A DNA stretch of 37,644 nucleotides from an uncultured Capnocytophaga sp. (GCF_937936315.1 NZ_CALGWU010000046.1:1-37644), one strand, 5' to 3'; positions 24,787 through 33,421 are shown, numbered from the stretch's first letter. Numbers and translations are program-made. The notes: generated by a model not told the origin, from the sequence alone.

Positions 24787-26442
24787 ATGAAAAAATTTAT
24801 TTTATTATTAGGAGTATTAGCTTTAGGCTTTACTTCGTGCTCTAAGAAAAGTGAGAACTTAAAAGTAATTCCTAAAGATGCTATGGCAGTCGTTTCATTC
24901 GACTTGCAATCTCTTTACAAAAAAGCAGATGTAGAGGAATTGCAAAAACTCAAAAGTTCCCAAAAAATCAAAGAGGCTCTCAACAACGATAATAATAAAA
25001 TGGGTAAAATTTTCAGTGAAATACTGAACGACCCTAAGGCTTCGGGCATCGACTTTAAAAAAAATGTCTATCTTTTTGCTTTCAATAATAAAAAATACGG
25101 AGGGGATAGCCGCCAACCTCACATAGGAATTACGGCAGTACTGAGTGACAACAATAAGTTTAAAGACCTTCTAAACAGAGTTTCAGAAGCAACTTATATG
25201 GAACTAGATATTAAAAAAGACGGCGCTTTGAACATCGTTCACTTAAACAATGAATCATATCTCAGTTGGGACGACAACAAAATGCTTTTCATTGCAGGTG
25301 AAGACTATCGCTCTATGGAGGGAGAATCAGTAATAAAAAAATTGTACAACCAAGATAAATCAGAACAAATTACTGACATCAAAGGTTTTTCCGATTTCTT
25401 AAACGGACAAAAAGATATCAACCTATGGATAAATCTGGGAGGCTTTGTGCAAGACGACAGTATGTTCCTCAATGGAATGGCAGCTTCTTTATACAAAAGT
25501 CTCTTCAATATGCAAAAAGACTCTTATTTCTACGGTTTTGTAGATTTCGGTAAGGATGATATCAAACTCACTACTTATAGTATCTACAACGAAGAAACAG
25601 CTAAACTCTTGAAAAAGTACGACTTGTACGATATTACATTTGATAAAGATATCTTGAAAAACACTCCCGAAAAGCTTCCTTTAGCTATGGGAGGTGCGAT
25701 AAATGTAAAGAATTATTACGAGTTTCTAAAAGCTCAATTTGGCAAAGATTTTAATGAGGACGACCTCGTGAAACTCCTCAACACTCAGGGACTTACTAAG
25801 GAAAATGTGCTCAACTTCTTTGGTGGCAGCTTTATGTTAGCTATTGAAGGCTTTGAAAATCAAAAATATATCAGCTATGATTTAGATTTAGTAGAAGATA
25901 AACAAAGTGAAGATAGCTATGAATACAAAGAAGTAGAAAAAGAGAGAATGTTTCCTGTTTTTGGACTCTCATTCAATATAGGCGATAAAACGCTCCTCGA
26001 CAAAGGAATAACACTTGCTGGTTTAGCATTAGAAAACGGTTATTACAAACTCCCTCTCCAAAAAGACCTCACATTTTATTTTGCTTATAACAACAAGGCT
26101 TTCTACGGTAGTAATTCTCCTAAAGGTGTAGAAGCATTCCTAAAAGGAGGTGTGAGCAACAATGCTGTAAATTCTGATTTTGGAAAACACGTAAGCAAAG
26201 ATCTCACCTATTTCTATATGAGTTTAGACCCTAACAACTATCCAAAAGAATATTTTGATTCTTTTAAACACAAAAAAGATAAATTTGCTTTCGATTTGTT
26301 TACCCAACACTCTGTAAACTTAGAGTGCAAACGCATCGACAACTCTTCAGCTGAATTTATTTATCACCTTAAAGGGGTTGAAAAGAACAGTTTGAATACT
26401 TTCTTCAAGTCGATAGACAAAGTAATAAACTATGAAAATTAA
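24787..26442 (+). CDS. DUF4836 family lipoprotein
   Basis: The 551-residue lipoprotein carries the signal MKKFILLLGVLALGFTSC (lipid on Cys18). The start LKVIPKDAMAVVSFDLQSLY and the later GGAINVKNYYEFLKAQFGKD and NFFGGSFMLAIEGFE are typical of the Bacteroidetes DUF4836 family, whose members look like two related halves of about 250 residues. No catalytic residues are known. The gene begins 4 nt after the adaptor stop, and its end overlaps the ATPase gene by 11 nt, so it belongs to the export operon. It may be a partner or cargo of the exporter; that is inference from position. Confidence 0.85.
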   Translation: MKKFILLLGVLALGFTSCSKKSENLKVIPKDAMAVVSFDLQSLYKKADVEELQKLKSSQKIKEALNNDNNKMGKIFSEILNDPKASGIDFKKNVYLFAFNNKKYGGDSRQPHIGITAVLSDNNKFKDLLNRVSEATYMELDIKKDGALNIVHLNNESYLSWDDNKMLFIAGEDYRSMEGESVIKKLYNQDKSEQITDIKGFSDFLNGQKDINLWINLGGFVQDDSMFLNGMAASLYKSLFNMQKDSYFYGFVDFGKDDIKLTTYSIYNEETAKLLKKYDLYDITFDKDILKNTPEKLPLAMGGAINVKNYYEFLKAQFGKDFNEDDLVKLLNTQGLTKENVLNFFGGSFMLAIEGFENQKYISYDLDLVEDKQSEDSYEYKEVEKERMFPVFGLSFNIGDKTLLDKGITLAGLALENGYYKLPLQKDLTFYFAYNNKAFYGSNSPKGVEAFLKGGVSNNAVNSDFGKHVSKDLTYFYMSLDPNNYPKEYFDSFKHKKDKFAFDLFTQHSVNLECKRIDNSSAEFIYHLKGVEKNSLNTFFKSIDKVINYEN

Positions 26443-27076
26443 GCTACAACATTTAAAACCCACCTATATGTCGGGCGACGAAATACCGTCGTCCGATATC
26501 TATTTACAGCCAGAAGTAATTTTTGAACAAGGGCAGCGTTACCTCATCAGAGCACAATCGGGGCAAGGTAAAACCTCACTTTTGAATTTCATTTATGGTG
26601 CGAGTTTTAGTTACGATGGCAAAATTACTTACAACGAGATGTTTAACAAAAAAGAAGTACTCCGCTATCGCATTGATAAACTGAGTTATGTATATCAAGA
26701 TTTAAGGCTCTTCCCTACCCTCACTGCTTTTGAGAATATCATCTTGAAAAACAAACTCACCTACTACAAAACTGAAGACCAAATAAACAGCCTCATAGAG
26801 CGTGTGGGGCTCTCCCACAAACGCGATACTTTGGTACAAACACTCTCTTTAGGGCAACGCCAGCGCATCGCCCTCTTGCGCGCCTTGTGTCAGCCTTTTG
26901 AGGTGTTGTTGTTAGATGAGCCTTTCAGTCATTTAGACGATAGCAACACCACTATTTTAAGAGAAATCATAGAGGAAGAACTACAAGCGCGCAACGCCAG
27001 CCTACTCCTCACTTCTTTGGAGGATAACAACTTTTTCCAATATAACAAAAAACTCAATTTAGGTTTTAGAAATTAA
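26432..27076 (+). CDS. ABC transporter ATP-binding protein (LolD/MacB-like) with unusual motifs
   Basis: The 214-residue ATPase has all main landmarks but several deviate. Walker A is AQSGQGKTS (41-49; Ala replaces the first Gly). The Q-loop is YVYQDLRLFP (about 87-95), the signature is LSLGQRQR (138-145, instead of LSGGQ), and Walker B is VLLLDEP (158-164) followed by SHLDD. At the switch position the usual His (THD) is Ser: LLLTSLEDN (191-199). Such a domain should pair with the downstream permease as a homodimer. The missing His would be expected to reduce or change ATP hydrolysis, as its role is well known in other ABC proteins. The gene overlaps the DUF4836 gene by 11 nt. Confidence 0.88.
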   Translation: MKIKLQHLKPTYMSGDEIPSSDIYLQPEVIFEQGQRYLIRAQSGQGKTSLLNFIYGASFSYDGKITYNEMFNKKEVLRYRIDKLSYVYQDLRLFPTLTAFENIILKNKLTYYKTEDQINSLIERVGLSHKRDTLVQTLSLGQRQRIALLRALCQPFEVLLLDEPFSHLDDSNTTILREIIEEELQARNASLLLTSLEDNNFFQYNKKLNLGFRN

Positions 27077-27101
27077 ACATATTAATTCTCAATTGTTAAA
27101 G

Positions 27102-28286
27102 ATGTTATACAAACTACAAAAAAACACACTTGTTAAATCGCAAATAGTAGGTTATGCACTCACTCTTTGCATAGGAGTGTGCATACTGTTCACCGTTTGT
27201 CAGTTATATTTTGATGTAAAGCCTTTATTACAGCATCAAACCGATGTTTTTGCAAGTAAATACGCAGTAGTGAGCAAAAATATTTCCATTTTCAAAACTC
27301 TTGATAAAGAAGGTATTTACTTTGATAAAAACGAGATGGAAAAACTCAAACAAGAGCCGTTTGTAAAGAGTGTTTCACACTTCACCCCAGCCTCCTTCAA
27401 AATAGGTGCTTATACTGATAAAGACGATAATATTCCCCTCTTCTACACCGATCTCTTTTTTGAAAGCATCCCCGATAAATACCTCGATGTTCAACCCGAT
27501 GACTGGCAGTGGAGTAAAGGGAGTAGTTTTGTACCTATCATCATTCCAGAGAATTACCTAAACCTCTACAATTTCGGATTTGCCGAAAGCCAAGGGCTCC
27601 CCGTATTCTCTAAGAATACCATTTCACAAGTGCGTTTCAATTTAGAAGTGAGCGGCAATGGTAAAAACGATAACTACGCCAGCAGAATTGTAGGCTTTTC
27701 AAACAAAATCAACTCTATTTTGGTACCCCAAAGTTTTTTGGATTGGGCTAACAAAGAGTACGGCAAAACCGAGGAGAGCAAAACCAGCCGGTTGTTAGTA
27801 GAGTTTGAAAACCCTTCCGATGAACGCGTGTTACAATATTTCAACAAGCACAATTTTTCTATCAATAAAGACGAGTTAGAACTCAGCAAAATGAGTTTCT
27901 TTTTTCACTCAGCTTTGCTTTTTGTCGTAAGCATCTCACTGATTATCATAGCACTATCAATTGCTTTCATACTGCTCAGCATAAATCTAATCATCCAAAA
28001 ACACAAAGAGCAAATTGTTAATCTATACCATATAGGCTACCAGCCTCATCAAATTGCGCGATTCTATCAATGGGTCATCAGCATAGTCACAGTAATAACT
28101 GTTGCAGGAGCAATAGTACTCAGTCTATACATACGCAAACTCTATACTGAAAAACTCAACACCCTTTTTGAGTTCAACAGCGAACAAAGTATACTATTTA
28201 TAGCCGCCATCACAATTTTATTAATATTAGGGGTATTATACAACCTTTTAGTACTGCGAAATATCCAAAAAACTGTAAAACTGTAA
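27102..28286 (+). CDS. FtsX/MacB-like ABC exporter permease
   Basis: The 394-residue protein starts at ATG 27102 rather than an upstream TTG. It has one membrane segment near the N terminus (about 18-38), a large periplasmic region (about 40-265) and three C-terminal segments (about 268-298, 323-343, 362-385). This is the four-segment plan of MacB, LolE and FtsX-type permeases. The ATPase is encoded separately, 25 nt upstream. Together with the adaptor the genes describe a tripartite exporter of the MacAB kind. Substrate unknown; lipoprotein or peptide handling is plausible because the operon also encodes a lipoprotein. Confidence 0.85.
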   Translation: MLYKLQKNTLVKSQIVGYALTLCIGVCILFTVCQLYFDVKPLLQHQTDVFASKYAVVSKNISIFKTLDKEGIYFDKNEMEKLKQEPFVKSVSHFTPASFKIGAYTDKDDNIPLFYTDLFFESIPDKYLDVQPDDWQWSKGSSFVPIIIPENYLNLYNFGFAESQGLPVFSKNTISQVRFNLEVSGNGKNDNYASRIVGFSNKINSILVPQSFLDWANKEYGKTEESKTSRLLVEFENPSDERVLQYFNKHNFSINKDELELSKMSFFFHSALLFVVSISLIIIALSIAFILLSINLIIQKHKEQIVNLYHIGYQPHQIARFYQWVISIVTVITVAGAIVLSLYIRKLYTEKLNTLFEFNSEQSILFIAAITILLILGVLYNLLVLRNIQKTVKL

Positions 28287-28303
28287 ACAGAAATTACACA
28301 TAC

Positions 28304-28336
28304 ATTACACACTTTGATTGTGTAATTATACGTTTT
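28304..28336 (+). terminator. Probable terminator of the export operon
   Basis: ATTACACA (28304-28311) and TGTGTAAT (28319-28326) form a perfect 8-bp stem with a 7-nt loop, 18 nt after the permease stop, followed by TATACGTTTTT. The T-tract starts a few bases late, so strength is uncertain. Confidence 0.55.
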
Positions 28337-28732
28337 TCAACAAAGTATCAACATAGTTATTAACAGATTATCAACAGTATATTTTATTGAAATAAAAGCA
28401 ATTAACGAGTTTATAAACACACTTCTCAAGTTTGGCACGATATTTTCAATATACAAGTTGTAAATGAATCAAAAACATTTACAATGCATACATAATTAAA
28501 TAGTGAATGATTTGTTCGTAAGTACAAAAATTGGTTAAAAATTAAATTACTGAGAAAAAATTGCTAAAAGAAACATTGTTAGATAAGAATCATTAAAACA
28601 AGATTATTGCTAAAAATTAAATTTCATTTCATTTTACTAAAATCGTTGGGAAACGATATCATTTAAGAAACATTGCTAAAATTTTAACTGTTAAACAAAA
28701 TCATTTATTGAACTATTGTAAAATAGTTTTTT

Positions 28733-28847
28733 TTTAAACTAACAAATAGACTTTGCTAGTTTAAAGTACTAACAAAATTGGGAGTTAGTAGTAGTATTTA
28801 TATTATATGCATTGGAAAAGACTTCCTGAAAGGGAAGTCTTTTTTTT
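28733..28847 (+). ncRNA. Candidate structured small RNA or attenuated leader
   Basis: Three hairpins follow one another: TTTAAACTA/TAGTTTAAA (28733-28741 with 28757-28765, perfect 9 bp), TACTAAC/GTTAGTA (28767-28773 with 28784-28790, perfect 7 bp), and a strong intrinsic terminator (28816-28847). The copy of ACTAAC at 28738-28743 could also pair with GTTAGT at 28784-28789, giving mutually exclusive folds. A degenerate -7 box (TAGACTTTG, 28747-28755) could start a shorter RNA near 28762 with only the second hairpin and the terminator. It matches no RNA family I recognise. Confidence 0.45.
28816..28847 (+). terminator. Strong intrinsic terminator upstream of the regulator gene
   Basis: AAAAGACTTCC (28816-28826), loop TGAAAG, GGAAGTCTTTT (28833-28843), then T to 28847. 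The stem is a perfect 11 bp. The nearest upstream stop codon is 530 nt away and has its own terminator-like hairpin, so an intergenic transcript must end here or the site attenuates a leader. Confidence 0.85.
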
Positions 28848-28879
28848 GACTAACAATACTATTATTCCAGAAAAAGTTG

Positions 28880-28887
28880 TACATTTG
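28880..28887 (+). promoter_or_regulatory. -7 box of the NtrC-type regulator gene
   Basis: TACATTTG, 65 nt before the start codon (28953). No convincing -33 element lies 18-21 nt upstream. Confidence 0.5.
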
Positions 28888-28952
28888 CACACTTTTTATA
28901 TAGCTTTAAAAAGTAAATATTTAATCTTACATTATTCTAAAAACATACAAAT

Positions 28953-30353
28953 ATGAAGAATCCTATTCTTTTAGTAGAAGATGACGTAGTGTTTTCCAAG
29001 ATGTTAAGCCGATTCTTGGAACGCAATGGATACGATGTAATAGGTTGCTATACTTTAGAAGAAGCTGAAAAAAACCTAAATACATCACTAAATATGGTCT
29101 TTACCGATTTGAGACTCCCTGATGGAGATGGCATCACCTTCTTAAAAGCGGTAAAAGAAAACTTCCCTAACCTCCCCGTAGTGGTAATGACCAGCTACGC
29201 CGAAGTTTCTACTGCTGTAGAAGCTATGAAATTAGGTGCTTTCGACTATATATCTAAGCCTTTCCAACAAGAAGATGTGCTAAACGTTATCAAAAATGCA
29301 CAAAGTAGCACACGCACCGCACAGCAAGACTCTAATGTAGTGAAAAAATCTACAACCTCATCTCCTGCTGATGATAGCGCCCCTGCTAAAGTCACTAAAG
29401 CCCCCGAAACCGACGCTAACAATCCTTATATCGAAGGAATTAGCCCTGCCTCTAAACGCTTGAGCAAGTTCATCAACTTGGTAGCTCCTACCGATATGTC
29501 CGTGCTTATTATGGGAGAAAGTGGTACAGGTAAAGAAGTAGTAGCCAAATCTATCCACCTAAAAAGCGAACGCCGAAACAAACCATTTATCGCGGTAGAC
29601 TGTGGGGCTATCCCTAAAGAAATCGCTTCAAGTGAGTTCTTCGGTCACGTAAAAGGTTCGTTCACAGGTGCTATCAGTGATAAAAAAGGACATTTTGAAG
29701 AAGCTAACGGCGGTACTATCTTCCTCGACGAAGTAGGTAACCTCAGCTATGAAAACCAAATACAATTGTTGCGTGCCCTCCAAGAGCGCCGTATCAAACC
29801 TATTGGTAGTTCTAAGGAAATAGATGTAGATATTCGCGTTCTTGCAGCTACTAACGAAGATTTACTCGCAGCTGTAAACAAAGGTGAGTTTCGCGAAGAT
29901 CTCTATCACCGTTTGAACGAATTCTCTATAAAAGTACCTTCTCTCAACGAACGCAAAGACGATTTGATGATATTCGCTTCTTACTTCTTGGAAAAAGCCA
30001 ATGAAAAACTCCACAAGAACGTACAAGGATTTACTGAAAAAGCAGTACAAAAAATGCTTTTATACACTTGGAATGGTAACTTACGAGAGCTATCGAATAC
30101 TGTAAAACGTGCTGCCCTACTCACTCAAGGCGATTACATCACCGAAAACGAATTGCCAGAACCTGTGATTGTAGAAACACGCCATTTCCCTACCGAACGC
30201 TTTTCTTTCTCTACCAAAGAAAATGAACGTGAGCTTATCATTGGGGCTTTACACGAAACCCATAACAACAAAACAGAAGCAGCTAAATTATTAGGCTTTA
30301 CACGTAAAACTCTTTACAACAAACTCAAAGCCTACAATATCGATGAATTTTAG
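28953..30353 (+). CDS. NtrC-family sigma-54-dependent response regulator
   Basis: The 466-residue protein has three domains. The receiver domain (1-115) shows VEDD (8-11), phospho-acceptor Asp52 and Lys102 in SKPF. The AAA+ ATPase (about 160-395) has Walker A GESGTGKE (188-195), GSFTGA (235-240, a variant of GAFTGA, the loop that contacts sigma-54) and Walker B GGTIFLDE (253-260). A Fis-type helix-turn-helix ends the protein (KTEAAKLLGFTRKTLYNKLK). A Ser/Thr/Ala-rich linker separates receiver and AAA+ domains. It should activate RpoN promoters after phosphorylation. No sensor kinase gene adjoins it, and the next gene, a peptidoglycan-turnover enzyme 75 nt downstream, may be cotranscribed. Confidence 0.95.
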   Translation: MKNPILLVEDDVVFSKMLSRFLERNGYDVIGCYTLEEAEKNLNTSLNMVFTDLRLPDGDGITFLKAVKENFPNLPVVVMTSYAEVSTAVEAMKLGAFDYISKPFQQEDVLNVIKNAQSSTRTAQQDSNVVKKSTTSSPADDSAPAKVTKAPETDANNPYIEGISPASKRLSKFINLVAPTDMSVLIMGESGTGKEVVAKSIHLKSERRNKPFIAVDCGAIPKEIASSEFFGHVKGSFTGAISDKKGHFEEANGGTIFLDEVGNLSYENQIQLLRALQERRIKPIGSSKEIDVDIRVLAATNEDLLAAVNKGEFREDLYHRLNEFSIKVPSLNERKDDLMIFASYFLEKANEKLHKNVQGFTEKAVQKMLLYTWNGNLRELSNTVKRAALLTQGDYITENELPEPVIVETRHFPTERFSFSTKENERELIIGALHETHNNKTEAAKLLGFTRKTLYNKLKAYNIDEF

Positions 30354-30359
30354 ATAGAT

Positions 30360-30420
30360 AAGAGGTAAGGGATAAGAAGTAAAAAAAACTCACTCTTACC
30401 TCTTACCTTTTACCTCTTAC
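30360..30420. repeat. Inverted pair of period-7 word arrays
   Basis: Left: AAGAGGT, AAGGGAT, AAGAAGT (30360-30380). Right: CTCTTAC, CTCTTAC, CTTTTAC, CTCTTAC (30393-30420). The left words are complementary to the right, and AAGAGGTAAG pairs with CTTACCTCTT (30395-30404). The site is directly after the regulator gene and ends 8 nt before the GH3 start codon. A hairpin here could limit read-through. Confidence 0.7.
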
Positions 30421-30428
30421 CTAATAAA

Positions 30429-33341
30429 ATGAAAAAAACTTATATTTTTATATCTTTATTTATTGTATCTTTCTTTACTTCAATAGCTCAATCTCCACTG
30501 CACTCTCCCGATGCTCAAGCCCAAGAAAAATGGGTAAACGATACTTACAACCAGATGTCTCTCGACGAAAAAATAGGGCAACTCTTTATGGTATCGGTCT
30601 ACTCAAGCCATATAGGCACTAAAAGGGCTGAAGAAATTAAAGACTTCATCAAAAAATACTATATCGGTGGGATTATCTTCTCTAAAGGAGGACCTAAACG
30701 TCAGGCTAAACTTACCAATGAGTACCAATCTCTCTCTAAAATACCTCTTTTTATGGCAATGGATGCCGAGTGGGGGCTCGCTATGCGCCTTGACTCTACC
30801 TATGCCTATCCGTGGAATATGACCCTTGGTGCGATTAAAAACAACGCACTGATAGAGCGCACTGGCAAACGCATCGGAATGCACTGTAAACAATTAGGTA
30901 TGCAGTTCAACTTCGCACCCGATATCGATATCAACACTAACCCCGATAACCCTATTATTGGCAATCGCTCTTTTGGAGAGGATAAACTAAATGTCGCTCA
31001 AAAAGGACTTGCTTTTACCCGTGGAATGCAATCAGTGGGGGTATTGGGCAGCGCCAAACACTTCCCTGGTCACGGCGATACTTCCAAAGATTCACACAAA
31101 ACCCTTCCTACTATCTCATTTACAGCCAATCGATTAGATGAGATGGAACTCTATCCGTTTAGAGTGCTCGCCAAAGAAGTAGCTAGCGTGATGATAGGTC
31201 ACCTAAACGTCCCTGCATTAGAACCTAAAGCTGGCTTACCTTCTTCCCTTTCTTCAGTTATCATCACCGATTTGCTCAAAAAGAAAATGGGGTATAAAGG
31301 CTTGATTTTCACCGATGCGCTGGGTATGAAAGGTGTATCAGAATATCTGCCTGTAGGTGAAGTGGAAGTAGAAGCCTTCTTGGCTGGAAACGACATCTTG
31401 CTGATGCCTGCTAATGTAGCCAAAGGCTTTGAAGCTATGAAAAAAGCCTACCAAAACAAACGTATTAGTGAGGAACGTTTGGCTCACTCAGTAAAAAAAA
31501 TACTGATGGCTAAATACAAAGTAGGGCTCACTTCCTTCACTCCTTTAGACGAAACAAAAATCAATGAGGGCTTGCACACCCTCGAAGATGATTTGCTCAC
31601 CGAAGAACTCTTTGAAAACTCCCTTACTGTAGGGCAAAACAAGGAAAACATTCTCCCCCTAAAAGACCTAGATAAACGCAAAATTGCCTATGTGAAATTT
31701 GGCAACGACAGCGGTTGGGCATTCTATTCTTCCTTGCGCAAATACGCCGAGGTAACCCTCATAGAACCTCAAAACGAAACCCAACTCTACAATGCGATAG
31801 AGAATTTCGAGACTATTATCATCGGGTTACACAAACCTGATAAAACTCCTTGGGACGCTTATAAATTCAGTGATAATGAGCTAAAATGGTTAGAGCATAT
31901 CGCCAAAAAGAAGAAAGTGATACTAACTGTTTTCACTCGTCCGTATGCAATGCTCAACGTAAAGAATATCGCACATATCAAAGCGATAGTATTTGCTTAC
32001 CAAAACCACAAAGTAGCTCAAGAAAAAGCCGCTCAGCTTATCTTTGGTGCTATCGACGGCAAAGGGGTATTACCTGTAACTGCTCACCCCGAATTGCCTG
32101 TAGGCACTTCTATCAGCACCCAAAAAATAGGGCGATTGGCTTTTGGATTACCCGAAAGTGTAGGACTCAATTCGGCTAAACTTAAAGAAATTGATAGTAT
32201 TGCCTTAGATGCTATCAACCAAAAAATGACCCCTGGTATCCAAATATTAGTCGCCAAAAAGGGCAAAACAGTATACCGCAAGAACTTTGGCACTTTAGAC
32301 TATAATCCTGCCAATAGGGTTACCGATAACACTATCTACGACCTTGCTTCACTCACCAAAATATTGGCTACACTCCCCGAACTGATGCGCCTATACACCA
32401 AAGGTGATTTCAAACCCGTAAGCACTTTTGAGGATTTACTCCCAAAGCTCAAGCATACAAATAAAGCTGAGATGACTATGAAAGATGTGCTCTCTCATTA
32501 CGCTCAATTTCAGGCGTGGATTCCTTTTTTTAAAAGAACCTTAGACTCTGTACAAAAGCCGAGCACGGCGTTTTACAGCACTGTGAAAAGCGATGAATTT
32601 CCCACCGAAGTAGCCAAAGATATGTACCTCATAGAAGGATATACTGATACTATTTACAAACGTATAGACGAAAGTGAACTCATCAAAGATAAAAAGTACT
32701 TGTACAGTGATTTGCCGTATTACTATTTCAAAAAGTTTATAGAGAAGAAAGAAAAAAAACCTTTACAAGAGTTGGTACAAAAACACTTTTATAGAGGTTT
32801 AGGGGCTTACCAACTCACTTATTTGCCTTTGCATAAGTTCTCCCCTGCCAACATCGCCCCCTCTGAAGATGAAAAAGGGTTTCGCAACCAAGTGCTCCGC
32901 GGTTATGTACACGACCAAGGAGCGGCTATGCTGGGAGGAGTAGGTGGACACGCTGGACTCTTTGGTACTGCCGATGATGTAGCCAAAATGATGCAAATGT
33001 ACCTCCAAAAAGGCTATTACGGCGGCACATGGTTTTTGCAACCTCAAGCCGTTGACCTTTTCAATACCTGTAACTATTGCGGCGAAGGCAACCGCCGTGG
33101 ATTAGGATTTGATAAGCCTCAATTAGGAAAATCAGGACCTACTTGCGGCTGCGTGCCTATGGACAGTTTTGGACATACAGGTTTTACAGGCACTTTTGCT
33201 TGGGCTGACCCTACTAACGAGATTGTAATTGTTTTTCTCTCTAACCGCACCTACCCTTCTTCAAATAATAAACTACTGATTAACAAATTAGTGCGACAAA
33301 AAATACAAAGCGTAGTATATCAAGCGATAACTACAGAATGA
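30429..33341 (+). CDS. NagZ-like GH3 beta-N-acetylhexosaminidase fused to a serine beta-lactamase-like domain
   Basis: The 970-residue exported protein has a signal peptide (to about SIA20). Residues 40-365 form a GH3 domain with the NagZ motif KHFPGHGDTSKDSH (210-223), whose Asp-His pair is the acid/base, and the nucleophile Asp296 in IFTDALG. A GH3 C-terminal-like middle part (about 370-575) follows. Residues about 580-970 form a class C beta-lactamase/serine hydrolase fold with SLTK (Ser641, Lys644), YSDL as the Tyr motif and HTGFTG near the end. NagZ removes GlcNAc from peptidoglycan fragments; the second domain may cleave peptide or amide bonds. The same fusion is known from Bacteroidetes. 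A role in wall turnover fits the neighbouring envelope genes. Confidence 0.92.
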   Translation: MKKTYIFISLFIVSFFTSIAQSPLHSPDAQAQEKWVNDTYNQMSLDEKIGQLFMVSVYSSHIGTKRAEEIKDFIKKYYIGGIIFSKGGPKRQAKLTNEYQSLSKIPLFMAMDAEWGLAMRLDSTYAYPWNMTLGAIKNNALIERTGKRIGMHCKQLGMQFNFAPDIDINTNPDNPIIGNRSFGEDKLNVAQKGLAFTRGMQSVGVLGSAKHFPGHGDTSKDSHKTLPTISFTANRLDEMELYPFRVLAKEVASVMIGHLNVPALEPKAGLPSSLSSVIITDLLKKKMGYKGLIFTDALGMKGVSEYLPVGEVEVEAFLAGNDILLMPANVAKGFEAMKKAYQNKRISEERLAHSVKKILMAKYKVGLTSFTPLDETKINEGLHTLEDDLLTEELFENSLTVGQNKENILPLKDLDKRKIAYVKFGNDSGWAFYSSLRKYAEVTLIEPQNETQLYNAIENFETIIIGLHKPDKTPWDAYKFSDNELKWLEHIAKKKKVILTVFTRPYAMLNVKNIAHIKAIVFAYQNHKVAQEKAAQLIFGAIDGKGVLPVTAHPELPVGTSISTQKIGRLAFGLPESVGLNSAKLKEIDSIALDAINQKMTPGIQILVAKKGKTVYRKNFGTLDYNPANRVTDNTIYDLASLTKILATLPELMRLYTKGDFKPVSTFEDLLPKLKHTNKAEMTMKDVLSHYAQFQAWIPFFKRTLDSVQKPSTAFYSTVKSDEFPTEVAKDMYLIEGYTDTIYKRIDESELIKDKKYLYSDLPYYYFKKFIEKKEKKPLQELVQKHFYRGLGAYQLTYLPLHKFSPANIAPSEDEKGFRNQVLRGYVHDQGAAMLGGVGGHAGLFGTADDVAKMMQMYLQKGYYGGTWFLQPQAVDLFNTCNYCGEGNRRGLGFDKPQLGKSGPTCGCVPMDSFGHTGFTGTFAWADPTNEIVIVFLSNRTYPSSNNKLLINKLVRQKIQSVVYQAITTE

Positions 33342-33355
33342 AAATTAAAAAAATA

Positions 33356-33388
33356 TTTGGTAAGTAATAAAAAGTTTATGTATATTTG
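33356..33388 (+). promoter_or_regulatory. Bacteroidetes-type promoter of nhaD
   Basis: TTTG (33356-33359), 21 nt, then TATATTTG (33381-33388), 34 nt before the start codon. Confidence 0.65.
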
Positions 33389-33421
33389 CGCCGTTAAATT
33401 TTTAATAAATAATTAATTTAT

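Larger units (their letters stand above)
28287..28952. other. AT-rich intergenic region without protein genes
   Basis: These 666 bases hold the exporter terminator, three phased TTATCAACA-like 9-mers (28345-28376), a block of repeated words (28538-28680: TTGCTAAAA three times, AAGAAACATTG twice, AAAAATTAAATT twice, plus ATCGTT GGGA AACGAT at 28642-28657), the candidate small RNA (28733-28847), and the -7 box of the downstream regulator gene. No reading frame of credible length or composition exists on either strand. Confidence 0.7.

Noticed and set aside
28287..28952. tmRNA, RNase P RNA or 6S RNA in the long intergenic region
   Set aside because: Conserved cores of these RNAs are not visible and the region is far too AT-rich for them.
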